Counted from the first letter of the stretch, positions 7,540 to 14,937 are shown. The stretch is DNA of 39,599 bases from an uncultured Oscillospiraceae bacterium (GCA_947631845.1 CANRMY010000019.1:1-39599), one strand, 5' to 3'. Notes: generated by a model from the sequence alone, not told the origin. Made by a program: numbers and translations.

Positions 7540-7727
7540 TCCAATGGTTCTCCGAAAACCTCGCCACCATCATTGTCGCCGCCATCGTCTTCGCTGTTCT
7601 GGCCCTGGTGGTGGTGAAGATGATCCGCGACAAAAAGCGCGGAAAGGGCGGCTGCTCCTGCGGGTGCGGCGGCTGTCCCCACGCCTCGGCGTGTCACTCA
7701 AGCTCGAAACCCTCCCAAAACCGCTGA
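7536..7727 (+). CDS. FeoB-associated Cys-rich membrane protein
   Basis: 63 residues: one membrane helix (NLATIIVAAIVFAVLALVVV), a basic stretch, then a cysteine cluster GGCSCGCGGCPHASACH. This matches the small FeoB-associated proteins found after feoB in Firmicutes. The cysteines may bind or hand over Fe2+, or sense it (inference). The ATG overlaps the feoB stop (ATGA), so it is translationally coupled and last in the feo operon. Confidence 0.88.
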   Translation: MIQWFSENLATIIVAAIVFAVLALVVVKMIRDKKRGKGGCSCGCGGCPHASACHSSSKPSQNR

Positions 7728-7814
7728 ACAGGAAACCTGTTTTTCCCTCCATTTTCTTCTCTTTACTCCCTTTCTCTCCATAACTTCTTTCTTACGTCTG
7801 TACAGCGGTACGCG

Positions 7815-7846
7815 ATCGCCCGGCGAAAGCCGGGCGATTTGCTTTT
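7815..7846 (+). terminator. feo operon terminator
   Basis: Perfect 10-bp stem ATCGCCCGGC / GCCGGGCGAT (7815-7824, 7829-7838) closed by a GAAA tetraloop and followed by TTGCTTTT. The T-tract overlaps the -35 of the next promoter. Confidence 0.88.
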
Positions 7847-7873
7847 GACACGGCGGGGAAAACATGATAAAAT
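7845..7873 (+). promoter_or_regulatory. promoter of the Nudix gene
   Basis: TTGACA (7845-7850), 17-base spacer, TAAAAT (7868-7873), about 48 bases before the ATG. It starts inside the feo terminator's T-tract. Confidence 0.7.
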
Positions 7874-7920
7874 TATAATGTTATTTAAAAGAATAACGCG
7901 CGCGAATTGGAGGTGCCGGT

Positions 7921-8316
7921 ATGAAAGCTCCCACACAGGTGGTGGCCGCGCTCATTTGGAGGGACGGCCGTTTTCTCATATGCCGCCGCCCGCCCCACAA
8001 GATGAGGGGCGGACTGTACGAATTTGTGGGCGGCAAGGTGGAGCCGGGGGAGACGAAGGAGGCCGCCCTCGCCCGGGAGTGCCGGGAGGAGCTGGACGTG
8101 ACGGTGCGGGCCGATTCCGTCTATATGGAGCTGACCCACGCGTACCCGGATATGACCGTGGATCTGACGCTCTTCAACGCCACGCTGGTGGAGGGGGAGC
8201 CGAAGCTTCTGGAGCACACCGACCTGCGCTGGATCACCCCCGCCCAGATCCCGGATTACGAATTTGCCCCGGCGGACCGGGAAATTTTGAAAAAACTGAT
8301 GGAGGAGGCCCGGTGA
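7921..8316 (+). CDS. MutT-type Nudix hydrolase (8-oxo-dGTP diphosphatase-like)
   Basis: 131 residues. The complete Nudix box GX5EX7REUXEEXGU is seen: it begins GGKVEPGETKEAALARE (37-53) and continues CREELDV. The N-terminal VVAALIWRDGRFLICRRP and the Gly-Gly-Leu-Tyr-Glu-Phe strand before the box are typical of MutT/CTP pyrophosphohydrolase subfamilies. The likely role is hydrolysis of oxidised (d)NTPs to sanitise the nucleotide pool, but the exact substrate cannot be set by sequence. GGAGG (7908-7912) precedes the ATG by eight bases. It is a single gene, with its own promoter and a separate promoter for blaI after it. Confidence 0.9.
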   Translation: MKAPTQVVAALIWRDGRFLICRRPPHKMRGGLYEFVGGKVEPGETKEAALARECREELDVTVRADSVYMELTHAYPDMTVDLTLFNATLVEGEPKLLEHTDLRWITPAQIPDYEFAPADREILKKLMEEAR

Positions 8317-8352
8317 CGGGGTAAATATCAGATTTTGTAACCATTTTGTAAC

Positions 8353-8380
8353 TTGTCTTTTTGTTATACAGCTGTATAAT
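8353..8380 (+). promoter_or_regulatory. blaI promoter
   Basis: TTGTCT (8353-8358), 16-base spacer, perfect TATAAT (8375-8380). The -10 overlaps the right half of the first operator palindrome, the arrangement expected for autorepression. Confidence 0.7.
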
Positions 8381-8405
8381 AAAGCTATGTTATACAATCG
8401 TATAA
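8364..8405 (+). promoter_or_regulatory. paired BlaI-type operators
   Basis: TTATACAGCTGTATAA (8364-8379) is a perfect 16-bp palindrome; TTATACAATCGTATAA (8390-8405) has perfect 6-bp arms. Their centres are 26 bp apart. TACA/TGTA half-sites are the known BlaI/MecI recognition core. One covers the -10 and one lies between the start point and the ribosome site, so BlaI probably represses its own operon. Confidence 0.75.
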
Positions 8406-8418
8406 GGAGGGCTGTTCT

Positions 8419-8790
8419 ATGAAAAAGCTGGGCGACGCGGAGCTGGAGATCATGCTGACGGTCTGGGCGGCGGAGGAGCCGGTGACCTCGGGGGTCGTCA
8501 GCGACGCGCTGAAGGGCCGCCGGGACTGGGCGCTGCCGGCGGTGGTGACCAGCCTCAACCGGCTTACGGAGAAGGGCTTTTTGCGGTGTGAGAAGCAGGG
8601 GCGCGTCAATCTCTACTCCCCTCTCATCTCTGAGCGCGACTACAAGGCATCTGAGAGCCGGGGGATCCTCACCAGGCTCTTCGGCGGGAGCGTCTCGGGT
8701 CTGGCGGCGGCGCTCTACGACGGCAAGGCCATGGGGGAGAAGGAGATCCGTGAGCTGAGGGCATTCCTGGACCAGCTGGAGGGAAAATGA
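8419..8790 (+). CDS. BlaI/MecI-family transcriptional repressor
   Basis: 123 residues with the family's winged helix at the N-terminus: LGDAELEIMLTVWAAEEPVT, then a helix-turn-helix whose recognition part reads ALPAVVTSLNRLTEKGFL, then the wing CEKQGRVNLYSPLI. A helical dimerisation tail includes LTRLFGGSVSGLAAALYDG. Members bind TACA-TGTA palindromes as dimers and are cleaved when the BlaR1 partner senses its ligand. Two matching operators lie just upstream. AAGGAGG is at 8404-8410. Its stop overlaps the former blaR1 ATG by one base. With blaR1 broken at the 5' end, derepression may be impaired. Confidence 0.92.
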   Translation: MKKLGDAELEIMLTVWAAEEPVTSGVVSDALKGRRDWALPAVVTSLNRLTEKGFLRCEKQGRVNLYSPLISERDYKASESRGILTRLFGGSVSGLAAALYDGKAMGEKEIRELRAFLDQLEGK

Positions 8791-8816
8791 TGGAGCTTAT
8801 ACTAATATCTATTTAA
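8790..8816 (+). pseudogene. severed 5' end of blaR1
   Basis: The native blaR1 start: ATG GAG CTT then the mobile element, which reads through to a TAA at 8814-8816 (eight residues, MELILISI). Removing the 163 inserted bases rejoins ATG GAG CTT ATA CTG CGT and restores a frame that continues, without interruption, into the large downstream reading frame. Confidence 0.85.
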
Positions 8817-8959
8817 AAGTAGACACCGAGCGGCGAGGATTTTTCGTGTCAGGCGAGGAAGACGCCGCAGGGAATACCCTTTGGTATTTCCAAGGCGGCT
8901 GACAAAGCATGGCGCGAAAAAGGCCGCCGAGAATGTCTTGTTTTAATTAGATATTAGTA
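8800..8959. mobile_element. 160-bp MITE inserted in blaR1
   Basis: Terminal inverted repeats: the left end at 8799-8818 and the right end at 8940-8960 match at 19 of 20 positions when one is complemented (ATACTAATATCTA-type ends). Flanking TTA at 8797-8799 and 8960-8962 suggests a 3-bp target duplication; a TA duplication with a 161-bp element fits equally well. The interior folds back on itself around GGAATACC-CTTT-GGTATTTCC (8871-8891). No coding capacity. These are the traits of a non-autonomous miniature element moved by a transposase encoded elsewhere. Confidence 0.85.
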
Positions 8960-8966
8960 TTATACT
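8938..8966 (+). promoter_or_regulatory. hybrid promoter made by the MITE end
   Basis: TTGTTT (8938-8943) inside the element's right end, exactly 17 bases (8944-8960), then TATACT (8961-8966) that belongs to the original blaR1 codons. It could transcribe the remaining blaR1 frame, with a leader of about 40 bases before the GTG at 9013. Confidence 0.45.
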
Positions 8967-9012
8967 GCGTGTACTCAAGTGGAGCGTCCTGGCGGGGGCG
9001 GCGACGGCCCTG

Positions 9013-12000
9013 GTGACGGCGTTGAAGCCCCTTTTGGACAGGCGTTTTACGCCCCGGTGGCGGTACTGGCTGTGGCTGGCGCTGGCCGCGGCCCTGCTTC
9101 TGTCCCCCCTGCCGCTGGATTCCCTGCTCCCGGCCCTCCCGGAGCCGGCCGTCACGGTCACGGCCCCGGAGATCCGCGTCCCGGCGCCGGCGGCAAGCCG
9201 TCCCGCGCCGGAGGTCCCCGTTATACCCGTGATCCCAAACGATCCCGTGAAGCCCGATCATCCCGCGACGCCGGTCGTTCCCGTAACGCCGGACATCCCC
9301 GCGGCATCGGATACCCCCGTAACGCCGGGGAATCCCACGGGTTCCGGGATGCCCGCGACGCCGGGTACGCCCCCCACCGGCACGGCGGGGCGCCGGACGG
9401 TGGCGCTCTCCACCCTCCTGACGGCGGTGTGGCTTCTGGGCGCGGCGGCGTTCGCCCTGTGGTACATGGCGGGGACGGTGCTTTTAGAGCGGCGGCTCCG
9501 GCGGTGGAGCGTGCCGGCCGTCGGGGCGATCGACGCCCTGTGCCGGGAGCTTTCCGGGGAGCTGGGCCTTTCAAAAGCGCCCAAAGCCGGCGTCAGCCGG
9601 GGCCTGACCTCCCCCCTGGTGACGGGCCTCTGGCGGCCCCGCCTGTGGCTGCCGGACCGGACCTGGGAGGGCCGGGAGCTGGAGCTTGTCCTGCGCCACG
9701 AGCTGACGCACATCAAGCGCCGGGATCTGGGGTACAAGGCCCTGATGCTGGCGGCCAACGCCCTGCACTGGTTTAATCCGCTCATCTGGCTCATGCGCCG
9801 GGAGGCGGGCGAGACGGTGGAGCTCCTGTGCGACGCCCAGGCCCTGCGGGACGCGGATCAGGACACCCGGCGGGCGTACTGCGAGGCGCTTTTGGCCAAC
9901 ATCCGCCGCGTGCGCGGCGCGGCGCTGACCACCTATTTTTACAGCGGAAAATCTTCCGTGAAGGCGCGTTTTAAAAACCTGCTCTCCGGCCGCAAGCGCC
10001 GCTTCGGCTGGGCGGCCCTGGCGTTCTGCGTGCTGGCGGTGACCGTGACGGCCTGCGCCGTGGGCGTCGGCGCGTCCACCGCCATCGCCCCGGAGGAATT
10101 CGACGGAACATACACGGCCAACTGCTTTAAATACGTCTTCCTCCGGGACGAAAACGGCGAGCGCATCCAAGACAAGGCGGTGCTGATAAACTCCCTTGAC
10201 CAGCTCAAAAAGCTCCGCCGGGACAACGGCATTGAGTCCCTGGACGAGGGGTATAGGGTCATCAACGGCGAGCTTACGGAGCGGCTGGACGCGTACACAA
10301 AGGACTATTTCCGTGAAAACGTCCTGGTGGTGCTGATCCGCGAGATGGGCTCCGGCTCCTTTGAGCTGTCGGTAAAGGGCGTGACCCTGGACGGGGACGC
10401 CGTGGCGGTAACGGTCAGCTCCTACAACCCCACGGCTCCCACGCAGACCATGGATCTGTGCCAGTGGTGCGTCCTGGTGGAGTGCCCTCGGGTGGAGGGC
10501 GTCACCGCGGTGCAGTGTACCTTTAAAGCAGAGGATCAGCAGGGCGACGGCGCCCCGGACGCCGTTGCCGACGCCCTGTCCGCCGCCGGGAACGGGTTTG
10601 CGGCCCGTGTCGCCGCCGCCTTGGAGGAACGGGTCGGCGCGCGGGTGCAGGCGGTCTTTCCTCAGGACTATTATCAAATGGCGGAGCTCGCCTATAACGG
10701 GTCTCTCTACCGGGTCTACGACTGGCAGTACAGCCTCACCGTTACGGAGCCGGTCTATCCTTACGACAGCGTGCGGTTTACCCTGGATTCCGGGGAGACC
10801 ATCTGCCTGCGCAGAAGCGCCTGGTCCGCCTACAGCGAGGAGCTGCCCAGCGCCTTTGCCGTCCGGATCAATGAGGATCTGACCGGCGCGCCGGAGATTT
10901 TGGAGACGCTGACCGCCGCCGGGGTTGCCGCCCACAGGCGCGACTGGACGGGGTATCTCTCGGAGCTCTCCGGGAAGACCGCGCCCCACGAGCCCACGAC
11001 AGCGGACCGGGCGGAGCTCATCGGCCGTCAGCTCGTCTGGGGGGAGTTCGGGGGCGTTGTGAAGGTAAAAGAGGGGGAGGAGGTCTCCAGCTTCGTCCTT
11101 TCTGAGGAGGAGCTGGCCGGTGTGCAGGCGGCGCTCACGGGCCTTCACTGGATGCCCAGCTCCGTGTCCTCCCGCTCCTGGAAGAACGACGACATGTGGA
11201 TCCTGGCGGAGAGCGGCGACGGGCGGTATGCCGTGCGCCTGGGGTTGGCCTACGGGCCGGTGGAGCTGACGGCGGAGGGATCATACGCGCTCTTTGAGCT
11301 CCCGGAGGCGGAGTACGCCGGGCTTTGGCGGGAGCTTTTCAGCGCGGCCCAGCGCGCAACCGAGGACGCCGTTTTTTCCGGCGTCAGCGCGGACAGATCT
11401 CTCTCCATGGACGAGGCGGCCGAGGCCATTGGTCAGGGGATCGCCGCCGCCATCCGCGACCTGCCGTCGTGGGTGGCGTGGAAGCCGCTGGACGTTCAGT
11501 TTACCGGCGCTTCCGTGTCTGACGCGTACCGGGGGGAGCCTGAGAGCTTCCGCGCCGGCGTGAGCATCGCCCTGAAATTTACCTCCGACGACCCGGCGGA
11601 CCCGGGCCGGAGCTTCTGGGAGGCCGGGTCGGGCCTGCCGGACGAGCCTATCAGCGGCGGCGCGCCGGACGGATATTACGCGTGGAATCGGGAGATCTGC
11701 GTCTGCCGGGACAAGGCGGGCCAGTGGGTACTCACCGGAATGAACGCCGGCGGCTCGACGGTGTCCGTCCCCGGCTGGATGTACGCCTCGGATGTGGAGA
11801 GCTCCTTTGAGCGGGCGTCCGTGGAGGAGCTTCTGCGCCTCTATACCCTCTCCGGCGGCGATCTCCACGAGTATATCGTCATGCTCCTGTGCCGGAAGAC
11901 CCCCCGGGAGCTGGAGAACATCGGCTCCGCCCTGGCCGCGCTGTCCCCTGAAGCGCTCCAGGAGCTTTCCGGCCAGGTAAAAGGCTATATCCAATGGAAC

Positions 12001-12066
12001 GGCGGCGTACCCACCACCTCCCAATCCCTCCTCTACGACGCTCTGCGGGCGCTGACGGAGAAATGA
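9013..12066 (+). CDS. BlaR1/MecR1-type M56 metalloprotease sensor, 5' disrupted
   Basis: 1,017 residues from GTG 9013; about 1,038 before the MITE insertion removed the start and first transmembrane helix. Remaining: helix WYWLWL-type at 17-33, a Pro/Thr-rich linker (45-125), helix LLTAVWLLGAAAFALWYMAG (134-154), the M56 zinc site HELTH (229-233) with ETVELLCDAQ (267-276), and a fourth helix (332-352). The remaining 660 residues are extracellular by family topology. I see no penicillin-binding SxxK/KTG pattern there, so the ligand need not be a beta-lactam. The role is to cleave or trigger loss of the BlaI repressor. Without helix 1 the topology of a GTG-initiated product is uncertain and it may be a pseudogene. 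Confidence 0.8.
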   Translation: MTALKPLLDRRFTPRWRYWLWLALAAALLLSPLPLDSLLPALPEPAVTVTAPEIRVPAPAASRPAPEVPVIPVIPNDPVKPDHPATPVVPVTPDIPAASDTPVTPGNPTGSGMPATPGTPPTGTAGRRTVALSTLLTAVWLLGAAAFALWYMAGTVLLERRLRRWSVPAVGAIDALCRELSGELGLSKAPKAGVSRGLTSPLVTGLWRPRLWLPDRTWEGRELELVLRHELTHIKRRDLGYKALMLAANALHWFNPLIWLMRREAGETVELLCDAQALRDADQDTRRAYCEALLANIRRVRGAALTTYFYSGKSSVKARFKNLLSGRKRRFGWAALAFCVLAVTVTACAVGVGASTAIAPEEFDGTYTANCFKYVFLRDENGERIQDKAVLINSLDQLKKLRRDNGIESLDEGYRVINGELTERLDAYTKDYFRENVLVVLIREMGSGSFELSVKGVTLDGDAVAVTVSSYNPTAPTQTMDLCQWCVLVECPRVEGVTAVQCTFKAEDQQGDGAPDAVADALSAAGNGFAARVAAALEERVGARVQAVFPQDYYQMAELAYNGSLYRVYDWQYSLTVTEPVYPYDSVRFTLDSGETICLRRSAWSAYSEELPSAFAVRINEDLTGAPEILETLTAAGVAAHRRDWTGYLSELSGKTAPHEPTTADRAELIGRQLVWGEFGGVVKVKEGEEVSSFVLSEEELAGVQAALTGLHWMPSSVSSRSWKNDDMWILAESGDGRYAVRLGLAYGPVELTAEGSYALFELPEAEYAGLWRELFSAAQRATEDAVFSGVSADRSLSMDEAAEAIGQGIAAAIRDLPSWVAWKPLDVQFTGASVSDAYRGEPESFRAGVSIALKFTSDDPADPGRSFWEAGSGLPDEPISGGAPDGYYAWNREICVCRDKAGQWVLTGMNAGGSTVSVPGWMYASDVESSFERASVEELLRLYTLSGGDLHEYIVMLLCRKTPRELENIGSALAALSPEALQELSGQVKGYIQWNGGVPTTSQSLLYDALRALTEK

Positions 12067-12086
12067 GCCGCTCATAACCGCAAGCA

Positions 12087-12115
12087 GGCCGGCTTTTCGC
12101 CGGCCCGCGTTTTTA
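12087..12115 (+). terminator. terminator after blaR1
   Basis: GGCCGGC (12087-12093), loop TTTTC, GCCGGCC (12099-12105), then CGCGTTTTTATTTATTC. It ends plus-strand transcription before the convergent tspO gene. Confidence 0.85.
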
Positions 12116-12127
12116 TTTATTCAATTT

Positions 12128-12601
12128 TTATTTATTCAGAAGATAGACGCCCAGGTTCAGATACCCCGCGAAGGTCACCCACAGAAGATACGGGAGCAGG
12201 AGCTTGCCGGCCGTTTTGTCCAGCTTATGGAAAAAGGCGAAGGTGGCCAGCACCGCCAGCCACAGGGCGATAAGCCAGAAGAAGGCGAAGAGATAGAGCG
12301 CGAAGCGGAAAAAGAGGAGGGGCCAGAAGAAGTTGAGGGCCAGCTGGCAGGCGTAGACCGTCAGGGCCGCCGAGATGGCGTCCCGGGGCCCGCCGGCCTC
12401 GCTGACCAGGTACGACGCCAGGCCCATCATCAGGTAGAGCGCCGTCCAAACCACCGGGAACACCCAGGCGGGCGGCGTCAGCGGCGGCTTCTCCAGGACG
12501 GCAAAGGCCCTCATCCCGGACGCGGACAGCGCCGCCGCCAGGCCCCCCACCGTCAGGGGGATGGCCAGGCAGACGATCAGTTTTTTCGGCTTGATTTTCA
12601 T
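12128..12601 (-). CDS. tspO: TspO/MBR family protein (tryptophan-rich sensory protein)
   Basis: 157 residues, five predicted membrane helices, the normal size for TspO/translocator proteins. Family signatures: KPPLTPPAWVFPVVWTALY (about 38-56), the ALNFFWPLLFF segment in helix 3 and LLPYLLWVTFAGYLNLGVY in helix 5. Members bind porphyrins and affect tetrapyrrole degradation or stress responses; the role here is not shown by context. GAGGTGACGGAAT precedes the ATG. It is convergent with blaR1 and divergent from the spore-coat genes. Confidence 0.93.
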   Translation of the reverse strand: MKIKPKKLIVCLAIPLTVGGLAAALSASGMRAFAVLEKPPLTPPAWVFPVVWTALYLMMGLASYLVSEAGGPRDAISAALTVYACQLALNFFWPLLFFRFALYLFAFFWLIALWLAVLATFAFFHKLDKTAGKLLLPYLLWVTFAGYLNLGVYLLNK

Positions 12602-12701
12602 ATTCCGTCACCTCTTTGGTCAAACTCTATTCCCGGTTTCCGGCAAATATGCGTACATAAAAATCTCATACCGGGGGATAATAACCGCGAGGTGATCAAA
12701 C

Positions 12702-12875
12702 ATGAGTTCCAAGGAGCTTCTTTACGTCGAGGACGCCCTGGGCCACGCTGAATTTCTTGTTAAGCAGTGCCAGGACGCCGTGAACACCCTGCAGGACGCC
12801 GCCCTGAAGGCCCAGGCCCAGCAGTGGGTGGACAAGAACCGCCAGATCTTCGGCAAGTTCTACGCGCTTGTATAA
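12702..12875 (+). CDS. small spore-coat-associated protein
   Basis: 57 residues: MSSKELLYVEDALGHAEF, then LVKQCQDAVNTLQDAALK and a C-terminal QWVDKNRQIFGKFYALV. It is helical and soluble, with no signal. GCGAGGTGATCAAAC precedes the ATG. It lies 12 bases upstream of a CotF-family gene and the pair forms an operon, a layout common in Clostridia, where the short partner is annotated as hypothetical or spore coat. The pairing suggests incorporation into the spore coat (inference). I could not identify a sporulation sigma promoter upstream with confidence. Confidence 0.8.
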   Translation: MSSKELLYVEDALGHAEFLVKQCQDAVNTLQDAALKAQAQQWVDKNRQIFGKFYALV

Positions 12876-12887
12876 GGAGGAAGGAAA

Positions 12888-13136
12888 ATGGACGACAAGA
12901 CCATCATGGAGAATATTCTCCTGACCACCAAGGGCGTGTGCGACCTCTATATGCACGGCGCCATCGAGTCCGCCACCGAGAACGTCAACTGCGCCTTCAA
13001 ATCCGCGCTCACCGACACGCTGGGGATGCAGGACGCCATCTACAAGCAGATGACCCAGAAGGGCTGGTACTCCACCGAGACCGTGCCCCAGTCGAAAATC
13101 GACCAGGTCAAGCAGAAATTCGCGGCGGCCAACTGA
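12888..13136 (+). CDS. CotF-family spore coat protein
   Basis: 82 residues. The opening MDDKTIMENILLTTKGVCDL followed by YMHGAIES, and KGWYSTE near the C-terminus, is the characteristic pattern of short clostridial CotF-type coat proteins (helical bundle, ferritin-like). The expected role is a structural component of the endospore coat, made in the mother cell. AAGGAGG (12874-12880) sits just upstream and overlaps the stop codon of the preceding gene. Its presence is direct support for a spore-forming host. Confidence 0.92.
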   Translation: MDDKTIMENILLTTKGVCDLYMHGAIESATENVNCAFKSALTDTLGMQDAIYKQMTQKGWYSTETVPQSKIDQVKQKFAAAN

Positions 13137-13144
13137 TCCTGTCG

Positions 13145-13168
13145 GAAAAAGCCCAACCGGGCTTTTTC
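13145..13168. terminator. hairpin after the coat genes
   Basis: GAAAAAGCCC (13145-13154), AACC loop, GGGCTTTTTC (13159-13168), with the T-run inside the stem. It is the first of two consecutive terminator structures. A similar GTCGAAAAAGCCC hairpin occurs at 28911-28942. Confidence 0.6.
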
Positions 13169-13176
13169 GGCAAGGG

Positions 13177-13217
13177 AAAAAATGAGGGAAGAAAAAATTT
13201 TCTTCCCTCATTTTTTT
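13177..13217. terminator. long perfect palindromic terminator
   Basis: Nineteen-base arms (13177-13195 and 13198-13216) around AA, containing AATGAGGGAAGAAAA and its exact complement, with A-run and T-run at the two ends. It would terminate in both directions and strongly insulates the next gene. Confidence 0.85.
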
Positions 13218-13293
13218 ACAAAGAAGATACCGATTCTTTGCAACCGTGTGCTATAATGCTCTTATAACTGTAAGAGCAAGGGAGATCACGGGC

Positions 13294-14172
13294 ATGTACC
13301 AGCCGGAGACACAATTCAGGACACAGGGGCGCGTAAAAAAGCGGCGCGGCGGTGCCATCCCCGTTTTGGTGCGGCTTTTGGAGATCGTTCCGGCCGCCGC
13401 GCTCCTGATCGCCGCGTTTTTCATCCTCTTTCCCGCCTCCCCCAAGGGGGGCGAGGACACGACGCCGCCCCCCGCCACGGGTACGGACGCGCCGGCTGAT
13501 TCCGGCACGGAGGACACCGCCGCCCAGACGGAGGAACCCACCGAGCCGCCCTACACCGACCAATACACCCCCGCTCTGCTGGAGCTGGCGGAGAAGAACC
13601 CGGAGGCCGCCGGCTTCGTGGCGGCGTACGCCGGGGCGACGCCGGCAAATCTGAAAATGGATCTGACGGAGGAGCTCTCCCCCGGCCAGCTCCCCTACTT
13701 TACCCAGTGGGACAGCCGCTGGGGCTACAACGTCTACGGCTCCGGCCTCATGGGCTGGACGGGCTGCGGCCCCACGGTGCTGTCCATGGTGGCGGTGGGC
13801 CTCACCGGGGACGGGACGCTGACGCCGGCCTTTGTGGCGGATATGGCCATCCGGGACGGCTACTGCGTGGAGGGCGACGGCACCGCCTGGACGCTCTTCT
13901 CCCAGGGCTCCAAAAAGCTGGGTCTCTCCCCCAAGGAGCTGCCCCTGTGGGAACCTACGGTGCGGGCGGAGCTGGAGGCGGGGCGGCCGGTGGTCTGCGT
14001 CGTGGGGCCGGGCCACTTCACCGAATACGGCCATTACATACTGCTGACAAAGGCCGACGCGGAGGGCTACCACGTCCTGGATCCCTTCCGCCCCTCCAAC
14101 TGCCACGCCTGGAGCTGGGACGACTTCTCCGGGGAGATCCGAAACCTCTGGTCGTTCACCGTGTCCGAATAA
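13294..14172 (+). CDS. membrane-anchored C39-like cysteine peptidase
   Basis: 292 residues. A basic N-terminus, one membrane helix (about 22-49), a Thr/Pro/Glu-rich stalk (52-92), and a peptidase C39-like domain (about 130-290). The domain opens LPYFTQWDSRWGYNVYG and shows the catalytic Cys158 in GWTGCGPT, His247 in YGHYILL and Asp263 in VLDPF. Such proteins sit outside the membrane as type-II anchored domains; substrates are generally unknown. It lacks the ABC transporter fusion seen in bacteriocin-processing C39 proteases. Start: ATG 13294 follows AAGGGAG, and the longer frame upstream lies in the terminator region. It is a single-gene unit. Confidence 0.85.
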   Translation: MYQPETQFRTQGRVKKRRGGAIPVLVRLLEIVPAAALLIAAFFILFPASPKGGEDTTPPPATGTDAPADSGTEDTAAQTEEPTEPPYTDQYTPALLELAEKNPEAAGFVAAYAGATPANLKMDLTEELSPGQLPYFTQWDSRWGYNVYGSGLMGWTGCGPTVLSMVAVGLTGDGTLTPAFVADMAIRDGYCVEGDGTAWTLFSQGSKKLGLSPKELPLWEPTVRAELEAGRPVVCVVGPGHFTEYGHYILLTKADAEGYHVLDPFRPSNCHAWSWDDFSGEIRNLWSFTVSE

Positions 14173-14177
14173 ACATA

Positions 14178-14202
14178 AAAAGGGGCCGTGCAGGCCCCTC
14201 TT
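14178..14202. terminator. bidirectional terminator between convergent genes
   Basis: AGGGGCC (14181-14187), GTGCA-type loop, GGCCCCT (14193-14199). On the minus strand it is followed by TTTTTATG, so it best serves the accessory operon ending at 14244; it also lies just after the peptidase stop. Confidence 0.7.
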
Positions 14203-14243
14203 AGACTGTTTGGCCCCGAAAGCTTTCACGCAACGGACAACCG

Positions 14244-14915
14244 TTATTCTTTAGGCAGGTGGGACAAAAGCCGCCAGGTATTGTCCGACTCCCTGATCGT
14301 CAGGGTGTGGTCGGAGGAGTTGAGGGTTAGAACATCTCCCTCACGGGAGCCGTCGAGAGGCACGAACTCACCCGGACCGTAGTCGCTGACGAAGGTGTAG
14401 ACGGTGTCATTTTCGGGAAGGTAGATGTACGCCTCACCGTTTTTCCAGTCCCCCTCAAGGTCGTCCACGTTGATCCTGGCGTACTCGGTGAGCGCGGAGT
14501 TTATGTCGGAGATCTTGATAGCGTGGATGGGAACGTCATGGTTGAAGGCCTCGCCGTACTTGTCCTCATAGGCCTCCATCAGCTCCTCGTACCCTTCATC
14601 GCCGCTATTCAGAAGCGTCTGAACAGGGAAGCAGCTGATGAACGCAAAAAAGTCAAGCTCCCGGGGATCGTTCCAATCCGAGAGAAAGAAGCCGTTTATC
14701 TCCGACGCGGTCCAGTCCTCCTCTTTTCCCTCGACCGGCACCTCGCTTTTCAGCCTGTCCGTCCACACGGCCAACTCATCGGCGGTAAGCGACACCTTTT
14801 CCGGGGACCCGCCCGAATCCCCGGTGTCCGTGGAATTGTTCTCCTGCTGGCAGCCGGCAAGAAGCGCCGTCAGAAGCATCGTCAACACGAAGGCCAAGCT
14901 GAGTATTTTTTTCAT
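14244..14915 (-). CDS. lipoprotein of unknown function
   Basis: 223 residues with a lipoprotein signal: MKKILSLAFVLTMLLTALLAGC, lipobox LLAGC, lipidated Cys22. A Ser/Asp/Gly-rich spacer precedes a globular domain rich in acidic residues (for example SGDEGYEELMEAYEDKYGEA) and C-terminal beta strands ending in WRLLSHLPKE. I recognise no domain. AGGAGG is well placed before the ATG. It follows the FemAB gene after 22 bases and is last in the minus-strand accessory operon. A role in immunity or at the envelope would fit the neighbours but is inference. Confidence 0.85.
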   Translation of the reverse strand: MKKILSLAFVLTMLLTALLAGCQQENNSTDTGDSGGSPEKVSLTADELAVWTDRLKSEVPVEGKEEDWTASEINGFFLSDWNDPRELDFFAFISCFPVQTLLNSGDEGYEELMEAYEDKYGEAFNHDVPIHAIKISDINSALTEYARINVDDLEGDWKNGEAYIYLPENDTVYTFVSDYGPGEFVPLDGSREGDVLTLNSSDHTLTIRESDNTWRLLSHLPKE

Positions 14916-14937
14916 TGTTGTTTCCTCCTGTTTTTTG

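Noticed and set aside
9181-9385. Pro/Thr-rich stretch of BlaR1 as a CRISPR-like or tandem repeat array
   Set aside because: The CCCGTAACGCCG-type units are irregular in length and spacing and stay in frame as a protein linker.
12640-12701. Sporulation sigma (E, G or K) promoter before the coat genes
   Set aside because: CATACC and ATAATA fragments are present, but no pair of elements with the correct spacing could be fitted to any consensus.
13294-14172. C39-like peptidase as the processing protease for the adjacent peptide operon
   Set aside because: It is on the other strand, isolated by terminators on both sides, outside the predicted regulon, and belongs to the stand-alone C39-like class rather than the bacteriocin-ABC fused class. 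The idea is not excluded but not supported.
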